Below are positions 1 through 10,631 of a DNA stretch of 64,000 nucleotides, piece after piece. Numbering within the stretch: the stretch's first letter is position 1; each line of letters begins with the position of its first letter. Origin of the DNA: Aliivibrio sp. EL58 (lineage in GTDB: Bacteria; Pseudomonadota; Gammaproteobacteria; Enterobacterales; Vibrionaceae); the NCBI RefSeq assembly GCF_900312675.1, contig NZ_OMPC01000012.1, positions 109,700-173,699 on the forward strand. Direction: 5' to 3'. Below the pieces are notes generated by a model, which was not told where the DNA came from, searched no databases, and saw only the letters and a program-made list of their open reading frames with translations. The translations under genes were made by a program, and so were the position numbers.

Positions 1-1736
<1,736 letters not shown>

Positions 1737-1858
1737 ACAACACCCAAGGGGTTTTGAACGGATTTGAAGTTGCAAGAAACGTATTGAATGTGATTAAGAA
1801 CGCATACACAGCTTTCCAGATTATTATTTATCTCTTATTGAGGTAGATAGAAAGAATT

Positions 1859-1978
1859 TGCTTGGCGACCATAGCGTTATGGACCCACCTGATCCCATGC
1901 CGAACTCAGAAGTGAAACGTAATAGCGCCGATGGTAGTGTGGGGTTTCCCCATGTGAGAGTAGGACATCGCCAGGCTC
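1859..1978 (+). rRNA. rrf: 5S ribosomal RNA
   Basis: A segment of about 120 nt matches the 5S consensus, beginning TGCTTGGCGACC. It contains the blocks CCCATGCCGAACTCAGAAG and GCGCCGATGGTAGTGTGGGG and ends GCCAGGCT, which pairs with the 5' end. It lies about 120 bases after 23S. The spacer between them (1737-1858) contains an imperfect stem (TATTTATCTC against GAGGTAGATA) that could be a processing stalk. The exact ends are uncertain by one or two bases. Confidence 0.97.
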
Positions 1979-2044
1979 CTATTTATTTTTACTTTTTTAA
2001 TAAAAAGTAAAATCAAAAATAGCATTATGCTGAATAGACACTGC

Positions 2045-2121
2045 GGAGTGGTAGTTCAGTTGGTTAGAATACCGGCCTGTCACGCCGGGGGTCGCGGGTT
2101 CGAGTCCCGTCCACTCCGCCA
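2045..2121 (+). tRNA. tRNA-Asp (anticodon GTC)
   Basis: This is a complete 77-nt tRNA with CCA encoded. The acceptor stem is GGAGTGG/CCACTCC, and the D-arm contains TAGTTCAGTTGGTTAG. The anticodon stem-loop is CCGGC-CTGTCAC-GCCGG with GTC at 2079-2081, and the T-arm is GCGGGTTCGAGTCCCGT. It lies about 65 bases after 5S with only a weak AT-rich hairpin between, so it is probably co-transcribed with the rRNA operon. Asp-GTC is a common distal rrn tRNA in Vibrionaceae and enterics. Confidence 0.98.
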
Positions 2122-2128
2122 CTATTTT

Positions 2129-2161
2129 AAAAAGCCCTAATCGAAAGATTAGGGCTTTTTT
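2129..2161 (+). terminator. Rho-independent terminator of the rRNA operon
   Basis: A 12-bp perfect stem (AAAGCCCTAATC / GATTAGGGCTTT) with a GAAA tetraloop is followed by a run of Ts. It begins eight bases after the tRNA-Asp CCA, so it ends the rRNA/tRNA transcript. Confidence 0.93.
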
Positions 2162-2167
2162 ACGTCT

Positions 2168-2224
2168 ATCTAAAAGTAAAATAATGCAGAATAGACACTG
2201 CGAAGTAGCAGTTCAGTTGATTAG
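2168..2224 (+). pseudogene. Decayed partial tRNA-Asp copy with its leader
   Basis: This stretch repeats the leader and 5' part of the tRNA-Asp unit. The leader words AAAAGTAAAA, ATAATGC and GAATAGACACTGC recur. They are followed by GAAGTAGCAGTTCAGTTGATTAG, with the tRNA part at 2202-2224, which resembles the real GGAGTGGTAGTTCAGTTGGTTAG with four substitutions. Similarity stops at 2224, before the anticodon stem, so no functional tRNA can form. It lies just beyond the rrn terminator. The likely origin is a tandem duplication or recombination of rrn tails followed by decay; that history is inferred. Confidence 0.75.
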
Positions 2225-2385
2225 GCTTTCTATTGGGGATCTTAACGGTAAGTTACGAGTGGAGTATATCGCTACAGAGAGGCTAGAAAGTCCTGTCAAC
2301 GATAGAGGAAATAAGTTTAAGCTAAATAGTACCAATACTTAATAAGGTATGAGGGAATCAGATTAATGGGTGTTATTAGTGATAT
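2225..2385. other. Gene-free stretch between the tRNA remnant and the antiporter terminator
   Basis: I see no convincing ORF with a ribosome binding site, no RNA gene and no strong inverted repeat here. It is AT-rich and is probably residue from the same rearrangement that left the tRNA fragment. Confidence 0.5.
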
Positions 2386-2418
2386 AAAAAATGGAGATAC
2401 ATAAGATGCATCTCCATT
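2386..2418 (-). terminator. Terminator of the antiporter gene
   Basis: Read on the minus strand, an 8-bp perfect stem (ATGGAGAT / ATCTCCAT at 2410-2417 and 2391-2398) is followed by a T-rich run. It starts about 23 bases after the antiporter stop codon at 2441. Confidence 0.8.
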
Positions 2419-2440
2419 AAGTAATATATGACGAAAAAGA

Positions 2441-3718
2441 TTAAGTATCTTTTTCTAATTTCTTTGCTTTTTCAATCATTGTTGTAATGGTAGAGCCTTG
2501 AACCAAAATAGAGAAAACAACAACAGAATAAGTCATGACGAGGATGATTTCTCTTACATCTATATTCTTATCTGGGATGATGATAATGCCCGATGGGATA
2601 GCCAGAGCCATCGCTAAAGCCAATCCTCCTCTAAGACCACCCCACGTTAAGATATTAACGGATAATGGATTATAAGTTCTGAATCGTTTAAAACCAATGT
2701 ACGAGACGAAAACACTTAAATAACGACTTGCTAATACCAGCGGAATAGAAATAGCCATTAATATCCAATCTTCTTGATGGAATTGGAATAGTAGCATCGA
2801 CATACCAATAAGAAGAAATAACACGCCATTTAAGAACTCATCAACAAGTTCCCAGAAATGATCTAAATGATCTTCACTCTCTTTTGAAAACCCAATATAA
2901 CGGGTCCAGTTACCGATCATGATACCAGATACAACCATAGCTAAAGGACCTGAAACATGGATAACTTCAGCAAAAGCATAACCTGATGTAGGGATACCGA
3001 TGGTTAATAATAACTCCATTGAATGATCATTAGTTGAACTTATGAGGTAATGGAAAATTAAACCCAGAAGGAAACCGTAGATAATACCGCCAATAGCTTC
3101 CTGTAAAAACAGTGCCGTTACACTACCAATTGTTGGTGTTTCTGAACCAAAAGCAATGGTAAATAATGTAACGAAAATAACTAAACCAAAACCATCGTTG
3201 AATAGTGATTCACCTTCGATTTGGGTAGAAATACGTTGTGGGGCATTCAGTTTTTTTACTATAGCAAGCACGGCAATAGGATCGGTTGGAGAGATAAGTG
3301 AGCCAAATAGTAAGCAGTAGATTAAATCAAGATTAATACCGATTAGATTACATATACCCCATAGAGCAAAACCAATAAAGAACGTTGAGAATAAGGTCGC
3401 ACCTAATGCAAGTACGGTTATTTCCCATTTTTGATCTTTAAGGTTTTGAAGTTTGATCCCTAACCCACCAGCAAACAATAAGAAGCCTAATATTCCCTTC
3501 AATAGAAAATCTTCAAAATTTATCTCTGTTAAGGTTTCTGTAGCCACTTCTCTAAGGTTAAACCAATCATTTTGACCAGCGATAATGAGCCCAAGCGATA
3601 GCATCATTGAACCTGCGGTGATCGCGATTGTTGTTTGCATCTTTCCTATTTTGCTATTAAAAAAAGCAATTAGCATAGCAGCCGCTGCTAAAAAGCAGAG
3701 TGTGTTATACACAGACAT
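2441..3718 (-). CDS. Sodium (cation):proton antiporter, CPA1/NhaP type
   Basis: This is a 425-residue inner-membrane protein with about 12 hydrophobic segments. It belongs by motif to the monovalent cation/proton antiporter-1 family, which exchanges Na+ (or K+) for H+ and supports pH and salt homeostasis. Family motifs visible are SPTDP at residues 143-147 and GESLFNDG around 169-176; the Asn-Asp pair is the expected ion-binding site. A conserved glycine-rich GGLRGGLALA occurs near 360. There is no long C-terminal TrkA-type regulatory domain. The start ATG is preceded by AGAGG at good spacing. It is transcribed divergently from metH. Ion preference cannot be read from the sequence, so no NhaP symbol is assigned. 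Confidence 0.88.
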   Translation of the reverse strand: MSVYNTLCFLAAAAMLIAFFNSKIGKMQTTIAITAGSMMLSLGLIIAGQNDWFNLREVATETLTEINFEDFLLKGILGFLLFAGGLGIKLQNLKDQKWEITVLALGATLFSTFFIGFALWGICNLIGINLDLIYCLLFGSLISPTDPIAVLAIVKKLNAPQRISTQIEGESLFNDGFGLVIFVTLFTIAFGSETPTIGSVTALFLQEAIGGIIYGFLLGLIFHYLISSTNDHSMELLLTIGIPTSGYAFAEVIHVSGPLAMVVSGIMIGNWTRYIGFSKESEDHLDHFWELVDEFLNGVLFLLIGMSMLLFQFHQEDWILMAISIPLVLASRYLSVFVSYIGFKRFRTYNPLSVNILTWGGLRGGLALAMALAIPSGIIIIPDKNIDVREIILVMTYSVVVFSILVQGSTITTMIEKAKKLEKDT

Positions 3719-3830
3719 TGTTTAACCTCTATATATGTTATTTGTGTAACAAAATGTGATAGAGGTCATTTTCCACTCAAATTGATAAATATCAAACTTT
3801 ATTTCGAATTTGTGAAAATAAAAACATTTT

Positions 3831-3857
3831 GGACGTCTAGATTTCTATTAGATGTGT
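3831..3857 (+). promoter_or_regulatory. Candidate MetJ operator (tandem met boxes) upstream of metH
   Basis: Two adjacent 8-mers resemble the met box AGACGTCT: GGACGTCT (3831-3838, 7 of 8) and AGATTTCT (3839-3846, 6 of 8). A further partial box, AGATGTGT, lies at 3850-3857. MetJ is known to bind two or more contiguous boxes. The site lies about 45-70 bases before the metH start, a plausible repressor position. I did not find a good MetR site (TGAA-N5-TTCA) in the gap. Confidence 0.6.
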
Positions 3858-3899
3858 GATAGGATTGTAACAGAAACGTATTATGGATGAGGCAGTACC

Positions 3900-6800
3900 G
3901 TGGCAGGAAGCAATAAGAAAACTGAAATAGAAAAGCAGCTTCTGGAACGTATACTTTTAATTGATGGTGGTATGGGTACCATGATCCAAGAGTATAAGTT
4001 TGAAGAACAAGATTATCGTGGAGAGCGCTTTAGTGATTGGCATTGTGACTTAAAAGGTAACAATGATCTTCTAGTGCTTTCTCGTCCTCAAATTATCAGA
4101 GATATTCATTCCGCTTATTTAGAAGCGGGTGCCGATATCCTAGAAACGAACACCTTTAACTCAACAACGATCGCAATGGCTGACTATGATATGGAAAGTC
4201 TGAGCGAAGAAATGAACTTCGAAGCGGCTAGGCTAGCAAGAGAAGTCGCAGATGAATGGACATTAAAAACACCTCATAAACCACGTTATGTTGCTGGTGT
4301 TTTAGGCCCGACGAACCGAACGTGTTCTATTTCTCCGGATGTGAATGACCCTGGTTATCGAAATGTCTCTTTCGATGAATTAGTCGAAGCCTACTCAGAA
4401 TCAACTCGTGCCTTGATTAAAGGTGGTTCTGATTTAATCCTTATCGAAACTATCTTTGATACCTTGAATGCAAAAGCCTGTTCTTTTGCTGTCGAATCTG
4501 TTTTTGAAGAAATAGGTATCATATTACCGGTAATGATTTCTGGTACGATAACTGATGCATCAGGACGTACGCTTTCAGGTCAAACAACAGAAGCGTTCTA
4601 TAATGCTTTACGTCATGTTAAACCAATCTCATTTGGTTTGAACTGTGCTTTGGGGCCTGATGAGTTACGTGAGTATGTAAGTGAGCTATCTCGTATTTCA
4701 GAATGCAGTGTGTCTGCGCACCCTAACGCCGGTTTACCTAATGCCTTCGGTGAGTATGATCTTTCTCCAGAAGAAATGGCAGAGCATGTAAAGGAATGGG
4801 CTGAAAGTGGTTTCTTAAATTTGATCGGTGGCTGTTGTGGCACGACCCCTGAACATATCCGCCAAATGGCACAAGTGGTTGAAGGTGTTAAGCCTCGTCA
4901 ATTACCAATCCTTCCAGTTGCTTGTCGTTTATCAGGTCTAGAGCCATTAACGATTGAGAAAGACTCTCTTTTTGTAAACGTTGGTGAAAGAACCAATGTT
5001 ACTGGCTCGGCTCGCTTTAAACGTTTAATTAAAGAAGAGTTATATGATGAAGCATTGAGTGTTGCTCGTGAGCAAGTAGAAAACGGCGCTCAAATCATCG
5101 ATATCAACATGGATGAAGGCATGCTTGATGCTGAAGCGTGTATGGTTAAATTCTTAAACCTATGTGCTTCAGAGCCAGAGATATCCAAAGTACCGGTGAT
5201 GGTTGATTCTTCTAAGTGGGAAGTAATTGAAGCGGGTCTTAAATGTATTCAAGGTAAGGGTATTGTAAACTCAATATCCCTTAAAGAAGGTAAAGAAAAA
5301 TTCTTACAACAAGCTAAGCTAATCCGTCGCTATGGGGCGGCTGTAATTGTGATGGCTTTTGATGAAGTAGGCCAAGCGGATACGCGTGAGCGAAAAATAG
5401 AAATATGTACTAACGCTTATAACATCTTAGTGGATGAAATTGGTTTCCCACCAGAAGACATTATTTTTGACCCAAACATCTTTGCTGTTGCAACAGGGAT
5501 TGATGAACATAACAACTACGCTGTTGATTTCATTGAAGCCGTTGCCGATATCAAAAGAACGCTTCCCCATGCCATGATTTCAGGTGGCGTATCTAATGTG
5601 TCATTCTCATTCCGTGGTAATAATTACGTACGAGAAGCGATTCATGCCGTGTTTTTATATCACTGCTTTAAACATGGTATGGATATGGGGATAGTAAACG
5701 CAGGTCAACTAGAGATTTACGATAACTTACCTGAAGATTTACGCGAAGCGGTAGAAGATGTCGTACTTAACCGTCGTGATGATTCAACAGAACGCTTACT
5801 TGATATGGCAACAGAATATCTAGAACGAGCGGTCGGAAAGGTTGAAGATAAATCGGCTTTAGAATGGAGAACATGGTCGGTAGAAAAACGCCTTGAACAT
5901 TCTTTAGTTAAGGGAATTACAGATTTCATTGTTGAAGATACTGAAGAAGCTCGAGTTAATGCCTCTCGTCCTATTGAAGTGATCGAAGGTCCTTTAATGG
6001 ACGGAATGAACGTAGTAGGTGATCTATTTGGTGAAGGGAAAATGTTTCTTCCTCAAGTAGTAAAGTCAGCACGAGTGATGAAACAAGCCGTAGCGCATTT
6101 AGAACCTTTTATTAATGCAACTAAAGACGTCGGTTCAACCAATGGCAAAATCTTATTAGCAACGGTGAAAGGTGATGTTCACGATATAGGTAAGAATATC
6201 GTTGGGGTTGTTCTTCAATGTAATAACTATGAAATCATAGATCTTGGCGTGATGGTTTCTTGTGAGAAAATTCTAAAAGTAGCGAAAGAAGAGAATGTCG
6301 ATATTATCGGACTTTCTGGTCTTATAACGCCATCACTTGATGAGATGGTTCATGTCGCTAAAGAGATGGAGCGACAAGGATTTGATTTACCACTTTTAAT
6401 TGGTGGTGCAACAACGTCTAAAGCGCATACAGCGGTGAAAATTGAGCAAAACTATTCTCAGCCTGTGGTTTATGTTAATAACGCCTCTCGTGCTGTTGGG
6501 GTTTGTACGTCATTGCTTTCTAATGAATTGAAACCTGTATTTATTGAAAAGTTGGATTTAGATTACGAGCGTGTGCGCGATCAACATAGCCGTAAAACAC
6601 CACGAACGAAACCCGTTTCACTAGCAAGAGCACGAGCAAACAAAGTCGATATTGATTGGGTAAACTACACGCCTCCAGTACCTGTAAAGCCGGGTGTGCA
6701 TATTATTGATGATATGGATGTTGCTACGTTACGCCAATATATTGATTGGACCCCTTTCTTTATGACATGGTCTTTAATGGGCAAATATCCTGCAATTCTA

Positions 6801-7580
6801 GATCATGAAGAAGTGGGTGAAGAAGCGAAGCGTCTATATAAAGACGCGAGCGATCTGTTGGACCGTGTAGAAAAAGAAGGCTTACTAAAAGCGCGAGGAA
6901 TGTGTGCTCTTTTCCCTGCTAACAGTGTTGATGATGATATTGAAGTGTATACCGATGAATCACGTACTGAAGTATTGAAAGTTCTGCATAACTTACGCCA
7001 ACAAACAGAAAAGCCAAAAGGGTTTAACTATTGTCTATCTGATTATATCGCGCCGAAAAAGAGCGGAAAATCTGATTGGATAGGTGGATTTGCTGTTACT
7101 GGTGGTATTGGTGAGCGAGAGCTTGCTGATGATTATAAAGCCAAAGGTGATGATTATAATGCCATTATGATCCAAGCGGTTGCTGACCGTTTAGCTGAAG
7201 CGTTTGCCGAGTATCTGCATAAAGAAGTACGTAAAGATATTTGGGGCTATTCTCCAGATGAAGACCTTTCAAATGATGATCTGATCCGTGAAAAATATCA
7301 AGGCATTCGCCCTGCACCTGGATACCCAGCTTGTCCTGAGCATACAGAGAAAGGAACATTGTGGGAGTTGATGGATGTTGAAGAAGCAATAGGAATGTCG
7401 TTGACTTCTAGTTACGCTATGTGGCCAGGGGCATCAGTTTCGGGTATGTATTTCTCACACCCAGATTCTCGTTATTTTGCTATTGCTCAGATCCAAAAAG
7501 ATCAAGCGGAGAGTTATGCAGAGAGAAAAGGGTGGGATATGTTAGAAACTGAAAAGTGGTTAGGGCCAAATCTAAACTAA
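3900..7580 (+). CDS. metH: Cobalamin-dependent methionine synthase
   Basis: A 1226-residue protein, close to the E. coli MetH length and collinear with it. It transfers a methyl group from 5-methyltetrahydrofolate to homocysteine through cobalamin, giving methionine. The homocysteine-binding domain comes first (DGGMGTMIQ near residue 22; Zn ligands in LNCALGP and GGCCGTT). Then follow the folate-binding domain ([13 protein letters not shown]), the cap and B12-binding domain with the cobalt-ligating His in DVHDIGKN (about residue 760), and the AdoMet reactivation domain ([15 protein letters not shown] near 1140). The start is GTG at 3900; no upstream in-frame ATG fits the family N terminus. 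It stands alone with its own terminator. Confidence 0.98.
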   Translation: MAGSNKKTEIEKQLLERILLIDGGMGTMIQEYKFEEQDYRGERFSDWHCDLKGNNDLLVLSRPQIIRDIHSAYLEAGADILETNTFNSTTIAMADYDMESLSEEMNFEAARLAREVADEWTLKTPHKPRYVAGVLGPTNRTCSISPDVNDPGYRNVSFDELVEAYSESTRALIKGGSDLILIETIFDTLNAKACSFAVESVFEEIGIILPVMISGTITDASGRTLSGQTTEAFYNALRHVKPISFGLNCALGPDELREYVSELSRISECSVSAHPNAGLPNAFGEYDLSPEEMAEHVKEWAESGFLNLIGGCCGTTPEHIRQMAQVVEGVKPRQLPILPVACRLSGLEPLTIEKDSLFVNVGERTNVTGSARFKRLIKEELYDEALSVAREQVENGAQIIDINMDEGMLDAEACMVKFLNLCASEPEISKVPVMVDSSKWEVIEAGLKCIQGKGIVNSISLKEGKEKFLQQAKLIRRYGAAVIVMAFDEVGQADTRERKIEICTNAYNILVDEIGFPPEDIIFDPNIFAVATGIDEHNNYAVDFIEAVADIKRTLPHAMISGGVSNVSFSFRGNNYVREAIHAVFLYHCFKHGMDMGIVNAGQLEIYDNLPEDLREAVEDVVLNRRDDSTERLLDMATEYLERAVGKVEDKSALEWRTWSVEKRLEHSLVKGITDFIVEDTEEARVNASRPIEVIEGPLMDGMNVVGDLFGEGKMFLPQVVKSARVMKQAVAHLEPFINATKDVGSTNGKILLATVKGDVHDIGKNIVGVVLQCNNYEIIDLGVMVSCEKILKVAKEENVDIIGLSGLITPSLDEMVHVAKEMERQGFDLPLLIGGATTSKAHTAVKIEQNYSQPVVYVNNASRAVGVCTSLLSNELKPVFIEKLDLDYERVRDQHSRKTPRTKPVSLARARANKVDIDWVNYTPPVPVKPGVHIIDDMDVATLRQYIDWTPFFMTWSLMGKYPAILDHEEVGEEAKRLYKDASDLLDRVEKEGLLKARGMCALFPANSVDDDIEVYTDESRTEVLKVLHNLRQQTEKPKGFNYCLSDYIAPKKSGKSDWIGGFAVTGGIGERELADDYKAKGDDYNAIMIQAVADRLAEAFAEYLHKEVRKDIWGYSPDEDLSNDDLIREKYQGIRPAPGYPACPEHTEKGTLWELMDVEEAIGMSLTSSYAMWPGASVSGMYFSHPDSRYFAIAQIQKDQAESYAERKGWDMLETEKWLGPNLN

Positions 7581-7601
7581 TATCTTTTTTATAATAAAAA
7601 T

Positions 7602-7638
7602 TAAAAATCCCATTAATAATCAATTAATGGGATTTTTT
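7602..7638. terminator. Bidirectional terminator between metH and lysC
   Basis: A 13-bp stem (AAATCCCATTAAT / ATTAATGGGATTT) with a short loop is flanked by A-runs on the left and T-runs on the right. It lies between the convergent metH and lysC stop codons and can serve both strands. Confidence 0.9.
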
Positions 7639-7663
7639 AGTTTAGAGGTTTAAACGTAATTTT

Positions 7664-9016
7664 TTATTTTTCAAATAGTTCTTTATGTAGAACTTGAACC
7701 GCACGTTTGGATTCAGACTCATGCAACAAGAAACATAAATTATGCTGGCTTGCTCCGTAACAAATCATACGTAGATTGAAGTCTTCTAAAGCTCCAAACA
7801 CTTGCTTAGCATATCCTTTTGAGTCACTCATTTGATTACCAATAAGAGCAATTAGACATAGGTTGTTTTCAATTTCTACTGTGCATAGTTTTTCTAATTC
7901 TTGTTGGGCTTCAAAAGGCAATTCTGGCGCTTTACCATTGGTATTAGTTTGATCAAGAGTAAGAGCGACACTGACTTCAGAGGTTGTAATTAAATCGACT
8001 GAAATCTGATATTTAGCTAAAATTTTAAATACTTCAGCTAGAAAACCATAAGCATGGAACATGTTTGGACTATGTAATGTCACCATCGTTTGATTGCAAC
8101 GTAAGGTTAGTGCTCTAAACAATGGAGAGCTATCTACTTTTTGTTTTATCCACGTACCGCCTTTTTCTGGTTCTTTTGATGAACCAACAAACACAGGAAT
8201 TTGATGACGTAGAGCTGGTAATAGTGTTGATGGGTGTAAAATTTTAGCACCATAGTTTGCCATCTCTGAAGCTTCACTAAAGCTAATTTCTGGGATTGGA
8301 GATGCAGCAGGTGCAATGCGAGGGTCGGTAGTATAAATACCAGGAACATCAGTCCAAATTTCTAATCCACAAGCATTTACAGATTCAGCTATCAATGCCG
8401 CACTATAATCACTGCCACCTCGACCTAATGTCGTTGTATTTCCTTCATTATCAGACCCAATAAAGCCCTGTGTAACGACAATATGCTTCTGGCAAAGAGG
8501 AGCGAGTTTAGCTTGAGCTAGTTGAGATATTTCTTCAAGTTGTGGCTCTCCTTTACCAAATTGTGCATCGGTGCGAAGAACGGTTCTGATATCAAAGCGG
8601 ACGGCAGAGTTACCGCGTTCAATTAATAGTTGAGTAAATAGGTGAGTTGACATGAGCTCACCGCAAGAAACAAGATGATCAGTGAGTTTATCACTTGATT
8701 GAAATGAAGCTGCATCGGCCGTTTTTTTTATTTCTTCAAGGATTTCAAGAATAGCTTGCTCTGGATAAATAGGATCAGAGAGTTGATCTAATACAGAAAA
8801 GTGAATTGATTTTAACTCTTCAAAAATATCTTTTTTTCTTTGGTTATCTTGTACACCGTTAGCGAGCTCTACCAATAAATTAGTAACGCCAGAACAAGCA
8901 CTGATAACCACAAGGTGAGTTTTTTGATTTTGCTCGATAACATGAGCGCTGCGGCTCATTGCTTCGAAATTGGCAACGCTAGTGCCACCAAATTTAGCAA
9001 CATTAATAGGGTTCAC
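7664..9016 (-). CDS. lysC: Aspartokinase III, lysine-sensitive
   Basis: A 450-residue aspartate kinase catalysing the first step of the aspartate pathway to lysine, threonine and methionine. The N-terminal kinase signature KFGGTS is at residues 8-13, and TTLGRGGSDYSAALIA near 200 is the substrate/ATP-binding segment. The C-terminal third has two ACT-like segments expected to bind lysine. It is monofunctional, with no homoserine dehydrogenase fusion. Length and sequence fit LysC rather than ThrA/MetL. The start is GTG at 9016 with AGGAAA just upstream. A lysine riboswitch in the leader supports both the assignment and lysine feedback at RNA level. Confidence 0.96.
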   Translation of the reverse strand: MNPINVAKFGGTSVANFEAMSRSAHVIEQNQKTHLVVISACSGVTNLLVELANGVQDNQRKKDIFEELKSIHFSVLDQLSDPIYPEQAILEILEEIKKTADAASFQSSDKLTDHLVSCGELMSTHLFTQLLIERGNSAVRFDIRTVLRTDAQFGKGEPQLEEISQLAQAKLAPLCQKHIVVTQGFIGSDNEGNTTTLGRGGSDYSAALIAESVNACGLEIWTDVPGIYTTDPRIAPAASPIPEISFSEASEMANYGAKILHPSTLLPALRHQIPVFVGSSKEPEKGGTWIKQKVDSSPLFRALTLRCNQTMVTLHSPNMFHAYGFLAEVFKILAKYQISVDLITTSEVSVALTLDQTNTNGKAPELPFEAQQELEKLCTVEIENNLCLIALIGNQMSDSKGYAKQVFGALEDFNLRMICYGASQHNLCFLLHESESKRAVQVLHKELFEK

Positions 9017-9055
9017 TTTCCTGTCTCCCGACTACATCCAATGTGTAAAATAATG

Positions 9056-9102
9056 GTGAAGGGGTGATAGCAAGAAATAAATAGTTGCTAGAAGCCCTTC
9101 AC
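9056..9102 (-). promoter_or_regulatory. Expression platform hairpin of the lysine riboswitch
   Basis: On the minus strand GTGAAGGG (9102-9095) can pair with CCCTTCAC (9063-9056), with an inner TAGCAA/TTGCTA stem. The 5' arm overlaps the 3' strand of the apparent P5 stem (TAAGTG), and the inner loop contains the P1 3' strand CTTCT. The hairpin is therefore mutually exclusive with the folded aptamer. Only a weak T-rich tract (ATTATTTTA) follows. I cannot decide between transcription termination and control of ribosome access. Confidence 0.55.
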
Positions 9103-9252
9103 TTAAAAAATAAGTGACAATCGTTAGGATTCAGCCTAAACGACCGACGAATTTTTCCCAATAAAGTTCGTCTCGGCATTACTCTCCCTCACTTAGTTGA
9201 CTAGGAGTTTGGACTCCACAAATTAAGCTACCTAGGTAATGCTCCTCTTCTT
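9090..9252 (-). promoter_or_regulatory. Lysine riboswitch (L box) in the lysC leader
   Basis: The minus-strand leader carries the L-box signature in order: AGAAGAGGAGC at the 5' end, GTGAGGGAGAG, TAATGCCGAGACGAA, GGCTGAATCC, TTGTCACTTA, and a closing CTTCT that pairs with the opening AGAAG as P1. The same elements appear in the same order in the E. coli lysC leader (AGAAGAGGCGC, GCCGAGG, GGCTGAATCC, TTGTCACC). Lysine binding is known to lower lysC expression in that family. The aptamer ends about 75 bases before the lysC GTG. Confidence 0.93.
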
Positions 9253-9472
9253 TATGTATTTCAAGGAACAAAATACGTATTAATAATGTGCTTTTTTATG
9301 GCTCAAATGTCAATAAGTGGTAACAACTTTATTTGTATTTCTTCTCTTTAAAGTAAAAGTAGGTGCTTTGATGGTATTTTTTCTAGTTTAGTCACTCTAA
9401 TTACTTCGTCTAATTGAGTTTAATTATTTTTGTGTCTATTCTTTGTGCACCCTATATTTCAAGGAGTGAATA

Positions 9473-10582
9473 ATGCAAAGTTTTATCCCACCAAGAAGAA
9501 CCCTTATGGGGCCTGGTCCATCAGATATTTCACCACAAGTATTACAAGCTTTAAGCCGACCTACGATTGGCCATCTTGACCCATTATTCATAAAAATGAT
9601 GGATGAGGTTAAAGAGTTACTTAAATACGCATTTCAAACAGAAAACGAGTTTACAATTGCAGTATCTGCCCCTGGAAGTGCAGGAATGGAAACTTGTTTT
9701 GTTAACTTAGTTGAAGCTGGTGAGAAAGTTTTAGTTTGCCGTAATGGTGTTTTTGGCGAACGAATGCGACAAAATGTTGAGCGTTGTGGTGGCACTGCGA
9801 TTGTTGTTGATGATAAGTGGGGAGAACCGGTTTCGTTAGATAAAGTAAAGCAAGCATTAGAACAGCATCCTGATATTGCTATTGTGGCTTTTGTGCATGC
9901 AGAAACGTCTACAGGGGTATTGAGTGACGCTAGATCTATTTCTGAACTTGCACGTAAGCATGGATGCCTAACCATTGTGGATGCGGTGACGTCATTAGGT
10001 GGCGTTCCATTATTGGTGGATGAATGGCAATTGGATGCGGTGTATTCTGGTTCTCAAAAATGTTTATCTTGTACACCTGGTTTATCTCCTGTGACGTTCT
10101 CGAATAAAGCCGTTGAGAAGATGACATCGAGAAAGACGCCCGTACAGAGTTGGTTTTTAGATCAAAGTTTGGTGTTAGGCTATTGGAGTGGTGAAGGAAA
10201 AAGAAGTTATCACCATACTGCACCAGTCAATAGTTTATACGCCTTACATGAAGCATTATTAATGCTAAAAAGCGAAGGGATAGAAGAAGCATGGAGTAGG
10301 CATGCTCACTATCATCAAGAGTTAAAACAAGGGTTAGAAGTTCTAGGTATTCAATTTATTGTTGATGAAGCGTCTCGCTTACCGCAACTGAATGCGGTTT
10401 ATATCCCTGAGGGTGTTGATGATGCTGCGATTAGGTCGCGTTTATTGAATGAATACAATTTAGAAATTGGAGCCGGACTGGGTGAGTTAGCGGGGAAAAC
10501 ATGGCGCATTGGTTTAATGGGCTATGCGGCTAAAAAAGAAAATGTTGCCCTTTGCCTTAAGGCTTTATCTGATGTTCTTTAA
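9473..10582 (+). CDS. PLP-dependent class-V aminotransferase (alanine/serine-glyoxylate type)
   Basis: A 369-residue aminotransferase of fold type I, class V, resembling alanine:glyoxylate and serine:glyoxylate (or pyruvate) aminotransferases. The N-terminal GPGPSDISPQVL, the phosphate-contact region APGSAGMET near 66-73, the cofactor Asp in IVDAVTS (D170) and the Schiff-base lysine in SGSQK (K196) are all present. The ATG is preceded by AAGGAG. Upstream, 9253-9472 holds only an AT-rich promoter region with no clear operator. It is a single-gene unit between two terminators. The amino donor and physiological role cannot be read; a related amino-acid or phosphonate substrate is possible. Confidence 0.88.
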   Translation: MQSFIPPRRTLMGPGPSDISPQVLQALSRPTIGHLDPLFIKMMDEVKELLKYAFQTENEFTIAVSAPGSAGMETCFVNLVEAGEKVLVCRNGVFGERMRQNVERCGGTAIVVDDKWGEPVSLDKVKQALEQHPDIAIVAFVHAETSTGVLSDARSISELARKHGCLTIVDAVTSLGGVPLLVDEWQLDAVYSGSQKCLSCTPGLSPVTFSNKAVEKMTSRKTPVQSWFLDQSLVLGYWSGEGKRSYHHTAPVNSLYALHEALLMLKSEGIEEAWSRHAHYHQELKQGLEVLGIQFIVDEASRLPQLNAVYIPEGVDDAAIRSRLLNEYNLEIGAGLGELAGKTWRIGLMGYAAKKENVALCLKALSDVL

Positions 10583-10591
10583 GGGTTAACT

Positions 10592-10623
10592 AAAAAAACC
10601 GCTGAATAATCAGCGGTTTTTTA
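10592..10623. terminator. Bidirectional terminator
   Basis: A perfect stem (AAAAACCGCTGA / TCAGCGGTTTTT) with an ATAA loop and flanking A and T runs lies between the convergent aminotransferase and pglL genes. Confidence 0.93.
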
Positions 10624-10631
10624 TGAATTGT

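Noticed and set aside
1979-2015. AT-rich inverted repeat (TTTTACTTTTT / AAAAAGTAAAA) between 5S and tRNA-Asp
   Set aside because: The stem is all A-T but for one pair and the strong terminator comes after the tRNA, so I do not call it a terminator.
2168-2224. tRNA-like fragment as an integration (att) site of a mobile element
   Set aside because: It is the 5' part of the tRNA, not the usual 3' end, and no integrase or phage gene lies nearby.
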